From Bog-756 sp963725395 (GTDB taxonomy: Bacteria; Actinomycetota; Acidimicrobiia; Acidimicrobiales; RAAP-2): a stretch of DNA of 64,000 bases. The DNA is taken from NCBI GenBank assembly GCA_963725395.1, contig CAVRYH010000005.1:124001-188000 (forward strand). The letters are read 5' to 3'. Shown piece by piece: positions 59,998 through 64,000 of this stretch (within the stretch, counting starts at the first letter, position 1; each line of letters begins with the position of its first letter). Below the pieces are notes generated by a model. The model ran no database searches. It saw only the letters and a program-made list of their open reading frames with translations, and was not told the DNA's origin. The position numbers were made by a program, and so were the translations under genes.

Positions 59998-60920
59998 GCG
60001 GGGCCGGGCCCGGCTCTACGAGGTTCACGAGGAGCGAGTGGGCGGCGCTGGCTTTCCCCGCCGCACACGACCCTGAAGCACTGACGGTGGCCGCCGAACT
60101 CGCCGGGTCCGAGAACATCGCCCCCGACGAGGTCGTCGAGGTCTATGTGCCCCTCTGCCAGCTACTCGAGCTGCGGGCGGCGTCGGTGGACACCTCTTCC
60201 CGGGCGGGCGCACCGTCCGCCGGTCGGGGCCCGTCGCCGTTCGTCATCGGCGTCGCCGGGGGAGTGGCGGTGGGCAAGAGCACCACGGCCCGCCTCATCG
60301 GGGCCCTGTTGTCGCGCGGTCCGGGGCGTCCCTCGGTCGAACTGTTGGGGACCGATGCCTACTTGTACCCGAACCGTGTGCTCGAGGAGCGGGGTCTGCT
60401 CGGCCGGAAGGGATTTCCCGAGACCTATGACCGGTCCGGACTGCTGGGCGTCCTGGCCGCCATCCGATCGGGGGCCCAGGAGGTGGCGGTGCCCGTCTAT
60501 TCGCACGAGGCCTACGACGTCCTCCCCGGCGTCCGCCACACCATCGAAACCCCGGACGTCGTGATCGTAGAGGGGCTGAACGTGCTCCAGGAGGAACCAG
60601 AAGGGTCCACCGGAGGGCAGATCCACGATTTCCTCGATGTGTCCCTGTACCTCGATGCGGCCGAGGCCGACGTCGCGCGGTGGTTCTCGGACCGCCTCTT
60701 GGGGTTCCGGGCGACGCCGGGGCCCGAGCGCGGTGCCTTCCTCGACTGGTTCTCGTCGCTGTCCGAGCCCGAGGCCCAACGGGTCGCCGCCACGGCCTGG
60801 TCGGAGATCAATCTGGTCAACGTGCGCCAGCACGTGGCGCCGACCCGCCACCGGGCCACGCTCATCTTCTTCAAGGACGGGCACCACCGGGTGAGCCACA
60901 TCGAGGCCCGCCGCGCCTGA
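59994..60920 (+). CDS. coaA: Pantothenate kinase, type I
   Basis: A 308-residue kinase that makes 4'-phosphopantothenate, the first committed step of coenzyme A synthesis. The P-loop GVAGGVAVGKST, the motif LLGTDAYLYPN, KGFPETYD, and VIVEGLNVLQ are typical of CoaA. The C-terminal segment NLVNVRQHVAPTRHRATLIFFKDGHHRV is also characteristic. GTG at 59994 overlaps the stop of the GT39 gene (59995-59997), a four-base coupling. The first 80 residues are more variable than the rest. Confidence 0.95.
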   Translation: MSGAGPGSTRFTRSEWAALAFPAAHDPEALTVAAELAGSENIAPDEVVEVYVPLCQLLELRAASVDTSSRAGAPSAGRGPSPFVIGVAGGVAVGKSTTARLIGALLSRGPGRPSVELLGTDAYLYPNRVLEERGLLGRKGFPETYDRSGLLGVLAAIRSGAQEVAVPVYSHEAYDVLPGVRHTIETPDVVIVEGLNVLQEEPEGSTGGQIHDFLDVSLYLDAAEADVARWFSDRLLGFRATPGPERGAFLDWFSSLSEPEAQRVAATAWSEINLVNVRQHVAPTRHRATLIFFKDGHHRVSHIEARRA

Positions 60921-60986
60921 CCGGGGGCCGCCACGGCGGCGCGGGTTCGCTGCGGTGACCCGGCCGGCGGGACGAGGGGACCCGGA

Positions 60987-62534
60987 CTAGGCGATGCCGA
61001 TCCGCTCGAGGAGATCGGTCGGCGCTCCGATGGCCCCGAGCTCGCCGGCGAGGGCGTCGACCATCCCGCGCTCCCGGCGCTCCCCGACCCGGTTCTCCGC
61101 TTCTCCGGGATCCGTGGCGGTGTCGAACAGGTACGAGCCGCTCGGTGGCTCGAACCCGGCCCAGAAGGGCAGTCGGTCGCCCTGTTCGTAGGGCTGGCAG
61201 ATCACCGGGACCTCCGTGCCGGGCATGAGCCGGAGGACGGCCCGTCGGTCGGGCGGAGGGAGCCTCAGGTCGGGTGCGGGCTGGACCGGCATGGTCGACC
61301 AGCGATTGGACCACATCGACAGCGGGAAATTGGTGTCCCCGCAGCCACGTAGGTAGCGGTGGCGGCCGTCGGTGACGCCGACGTGGCGCCCCCAGTACCC
61401 GAAGAGGGCCAGCTCACGGATCGACGTGGCTGTGCCCTCGATGAGGGGCAGGAGTGAACGACCGTGGGTCGGGTGGCCGACCGTGGCGCCGAACAGGTCG
61501 GCAATGGTGGCGTGGAGGTCGACCGAGGTGGTCAGGGCGTCGACATCGCCCTGCCTCCTACCGGGCCACCGGATGAGGAGCGGGATCCGGCCGAGCTCGC
61601 TGTAGACCGGGGCACCGGGCTTGCCGAACAGGTCGTGCTCGCCGAGGTAGTGGCCGTGGTCGGTGCAGAGGACGACGCCGGTGTTCTCGCGCAGGCCGGC
61701 ATCGTCGATGGCCTGCAACAGGTGGCCGAACCAGTGATCGATCATGGTCAGTTTGGAGCCGTAGTTCCCGCGGATGTGGCGGGCCTTGACCGGGTCGAGC
61801 TGCCCACTGGCCACGGCGTCGACCAGATAGGGGGGCCAGATGGCCAGGAGCGCGTCCTTGTCCTCGTCGTACATCCTGGCGTAGGGGAGCGGGGTGTCGA
61901 ACGGCTCGTGCGGGTCGAACTCGTCGACCATGAGGAAGAAGCGGTCATGGGCGCTGGCGGAGGTTCGGATCCAGTCGGCGGCGGCGGTCATCGTCTTCGG
62001 GCCGGGGAAATCCTCCTCGGACCGGAAATAGGTCCGAGCGTCGTCGTAGCGGTGGTGGAAGGCGGGCCGCTCCGCCGGAAGGGCCGGCGTCCCAATCCAG
62101 CTGGGGTCCGGTGTGGTGCGCCACGGGTCGTTCTCGTGGCCCCGCTCGTAGGTCCAGGCGGTGAAGTCGGTGTGGTAGTTCTCGCCGCCCGTCTCGAACA
62201 GGTGGGGATGGTCCGACACCAAGACGGTGGTGACCCCTTGGCTCCGGAGCGCCCGGGTGATGGCGTCCTCCCAGACCTCGATCGACCCCCAGGGCCGCCA
62301 CGGAAAGTCGAGCGCACCGACCAGGATGTCGTGCCGGGCGGGCATGCACGGGAGCGAGCCGACGTGGTGGCCAGTGAAGCGCAACGCCTCCCGGGCGAAT
62401 CGGGCCAGATGGGGTGAGTCGAACTCGGTGCCGCCGTAGGCCTCGAGCAGGTGGCGGTTGAGGCTGTCGAGCAGGACGACCACCAGGTTCGCCGGCCGGT
62501 GCCCGGCCCGGTCGTCACGGACGTTCTCGTGCAC
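60987..62534 (-). CDS. Sulfatase
   Basis: A 515-residue sulfatase. CMPAR at residues 63-67 is the CxPxR site that is converted to formylglycine; DS at 23-24 is a metal ligand, CTDHGHYLGEHD the second metal site, and FFLMVDEFDPHEPFDTP is a hallmark of this sulfatase group. It has no signal peptide, so it is probably cytoplasmic. The start is GTG at 62534, four bases after the stop of the ABC ATPase. The substrate, likely an imported sulfate ester, is unknown. Confidence 0.92.
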   Translation of the reverse strand: MHENVRDDRAGHRPANLVVVLLDSLNRHLLEAYGGTEFDSPHLARFAREALRFTGHHVGSLPCMPARHDILVGALDFPWRPWGSIEVWEDAITRALRSQGVTTVLVSDHPHLFETGGENYHTDFTAWTYERGHENDPWRTTPDPSWIGTPALPAERPAFHHRYDDARTYFRSEEDFPGPKTMTAAADWIRTSASAHDRFFLMVDEFDPHEPFDTPLPYARMYDEDKDALLAIWPPYLVDAVASGQLDPVKARHIRGNYGSKLTMIDHWFGHLLQAIDDAGLRENTGVVLCTDHGHYLGEHDLFGKPGAPVYSELGRIPLLIRWPGRRQGDVDALTTSVDLHATIADLFGATVGHPTHGRSLLPLIEGTATSIRELALFGYWGRHVGVTDGRHRYLRGCGDTNFPLSMWSNRWSTMPVQPAPDLRLPPPDRRAVLRLMPGTEVPVICQPYEQGDRLPFWAGFEPPSGSYLFDTATDPGEAENRVGERRERGMVDALAGELGAIGAPTDLLERIGIA

Positions 62535-62538
62535 CCCC

Positions 62539-63300
62539 TTACTGTGGCAGGCCGGCGTCGGTGGCGTGGGTCTCGACCGCCCGGCTCGGATCCAGGACGC
62601 CGAGCTCGGCCATGAACCGGTTGCGGAGCTCGTCGAAGGCGGGCCCTCCCACGCGCCTCGGACGCGGGAGGTCGATCGCCAGATCGAGGGAGATCGACCC
62701 CTGCTTGAGCACGAGCACCCGATCGGCCAGCAGCACGGCCTCTTCGACGTCGTGGGTGACGAGCAGCACGCCGGGGTGGTGCTTGGCGCACAACTCGGCC
62801 ACCAGGGCCTGCATCCTGAGCCGGGTCAGGGCGTCGAGGGCGGCGAACGGCTCGTCCAGCAGGAGGAGCCGGGGCTGGCGGACCAGGGCCCGGGCCAGCG
62901 CCACCCGCTGGGCCTCACCGCCCGAGAGCGTGCCGGGCCACGCATCGGCGTGGGCCGCCAAGCCCACCTCACTGAGGGCGGCCTCGGCGGCCTGACGGGT
63001 CCGCTCCGCACGGGGCTGGCCGATGACCACGTTCCGCCACACCTTCATGGACGCCACCAGTCGGGGCTCCTGGAAGACCGTGGTCCGGGCCGCGGGGACC
63101 TGCACATCGCCCTCGGTGGTGCCCTCGAGCCCGAGCAGCACCCGGAGCAAGGTGGTCTTGCCGCTGCCGGAGGCGCCCAGCAGCGCGATGAACTGTCCGT
63201 GCTCGATGGTCAGGTCGAGGCCGGACAGCACCTGGCGGTCCCCGAACGACTTGGTCACGCCCCCGACGACGACCGCGGGGGCATCGGCCGTCGTGGTCAT
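62539..63300 (-). CDS. ABC transporter ATPase, nitrate/sulfonate/taurine type
   Basis: A 253-residue ATPase. Walker A GASGSGKTT (42-50), Q-loop Q77 in VFQEPRLVASMKVW, signature LSGGE (125-129), and Walker B LLLLDEP (145-151) are all visible, as is the H-loop VTHDVEEAV. It belongs to the SsuB/TauB group. Its ATG at 63300 overlaps the stop of the permease gene (63297) as ATGA, and the sulfatase follows directly. Confidence 0.95.
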   Translation of the reverse strand: MTTTADAPAVVVGGVTKSFGDRQVLSGLDLTIEHGQFIALLGASGSGKTTLLRVLLGLEGTTEGDVQVPAARTTVFQEPRLVASMKVWRNVVIGQPRAERTRQAAEAALSEVGLAAHADAWPGTLSGGEAQRVALARALVRQPRLLLLDEPFAALDALTRLRMQALVAELCAKHHPGVLLVTHDVEEAVLLADRVLVLKQGSISLDLAIDLPRPRRVGGPAFDELRNRFMAELGVLDPSRAVETHATDAGLPQ

Positions 63301-64000
63301 CGGACGGCCAACTGGCGGCGCCAGGGCATCAGGATCCGCTCGAGGGCCCGGACCAACAGGTCGGCAGTGATCCCCAACAGCGCGTAGAGGATGATGCAGA
63401 CCACCAGCTCGGCGATGTCGTTGAAGCTCGATGCCTGGACGACCAGGTAGCCGATGCCCTTGCTGGCGTTGAGGGTCTCGGCGAAGACCAGGGCGATGAT
63501 GGCGACCCCGGTGGAGAACCGGAGGCCAGTGAGGATCGACGGCATGGCCAGCGGGATCACCACCTGTCGCACGAGTTGACGGCCGCGGAGGCCGAAGGAC
63601 TGGGCCGCCTCTACCACCTTGCGGTCGACATTGCGTACCCCGTTGGACGCGTTGAGGTACATGGGGAAGAGCGTGGCCAGCGCGATGAGGAGGTCCTTTG
63701 AGATCTCACCGATGCCCACCCACACGATGAACAGGAAGATGACCGCAGGGAAGGGGATGGTGCGGAACATCTGCATCGAGGAGTCGATCAGCTCCTCGCC
63801 CAGCCTCCATAGGCCGACGACGATCCCGAGCAGCAGCCCGATGGTGGCTCCGATGGCCAACCCGATGACCACCCGCATGATCGAGGTCCCGAGGTTCCCC
63901 ACCAGGTCATCCTGCGTGCACAAATGCACGAAGGTGTGCCATGTGGTCACCGGTGTCGGCAGCTTGGTGGCGGCGACGGCCCCGCTGGCGGTGAGAACCC
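63297..64000 (-). CDS. ABC transporter permease, SsuC/TauC type, 5' end outside window
   Basis: At least 234 residues are visible and the frame is open to the window edge (VLTASGAVAATKLPTPVTTWHTF is upstream of the GTG at 63950), so the real start lies beyond 64000. Several helices and the inner-loop EAA motif VVEAAQSFGLRGRQLVRQVVIP define an importer permease. It pairs with the ATPase; a substrate-binding protein would be expected upstream. Confidence 0.9.
   Translation of the reverse strand, partial: VLTASGAVAATKLPTPVTTWHTFVHLCTQDDLVGNLGTSIMRVVIGLAIGATIGLLLGIVVGLWRLGEELIDSSMQMFRTIPFPAVIFLFIVWVGIGEISKDLLIALATLFPMYLNASNGVRNVDRKVVEAAQSFGLRGRQLVRQVVIPLAMPSILTGLRFSTGVAIIALVFAETLNASKGIGYLVVQASSFNDIAELVVCIILYALLGITADLLVRALERILMPWRRQLAVR

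Noticed and set aside
1..64000. CRISPR array, prophage, transposon or toxin-antitoxin system
   Set aside because: I looked for regularly spaced repeats, transposase or integrase motifs and paired small genes and saw none.

Overview
The window reads as chromosomal DNA of a high-GC, GTG-start-rich actinobacterium. The family mix points to the class Acidimicrobiia: a Calvin-cycle locus with a proteobacterial-looking form I RuBisCO, an F420-type LLM oxidoreductase, a CHAD protein, a GAP/Sap-family membrane protein, a DUF929 thioredoxin-like protein and sortase-type wall anchors. This is inference from remembered families, not a database result. I see no rRNA, tRNA, CRISPR array, transposase or phage gene.

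Layout. 1-10 kb: the 3' end of a wall-anchored repeat protein, a 3-hydroxyisobutyrate-dehydrogenase-like reductase, a GT39-type membrane glycosyltransferase carrying a 9-bp tandem repeat, a lipoprotein alpha/beta hydrolase, a PAS-PAS-GGDEF diguanylate cyclase, an unknown small protein and the first of two paralogous divergent TetR-like regulators. 10.4-15.5 kb: the Calvin-Benson locus, with cbbR divergent from fbp, prk, a small unlisted ORF, cbbL and cbbS, and a perfect inverted repeat at the cbbR start. 15.6-31.7 kb: alpha/beta hydrolase, endoglycoceramidase-like GH5, a decayed LPFTG surface-protein tail, an FAD oxidoreductase, a GH38 alpha-mannosidase coupled to a SIS isomerase, an acyltransferase, a TetR/MFS efflux pair with two operator copies, a cytochrome P450 and the second TetR-like paralogue. 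32-49.6 kb: many monocistronic accessory genes (methyltransferases, FAD monooxygenase, TolB-like propeller, serine hydrolase, TfoX-like protein, kinase-like protein), an ArsR-SRPBCC pair, Hsp20 behind a CIRCE element, a DUF4214-methyltransferase fusion, SMP-30, a TetR-NmrA operon, DUF929, membrane proteins and a GNAT.

49.9-64 kb is more compact and looks even more GC-rich. It carries LapA-like, VOC, nucleosidase and adenine deaminase, an LLM-Nudix-RNase Z operon, CYTH-CHAD, AhpD-like, GT39 then pantothenate kinase, and at the right edge an operon of ABC permease, ABC ATPase and sulfatase that looks like sulfur-ester scavenging.

Functional links: fbp, prk, cbbL and cbbS form the dedicated CO2-fixation branch under CbbR; the nucleosidase could feed adenine to the deaminase; two TetR systems and one ArsR system have visible operator-like repeats beside the genes they probably control.
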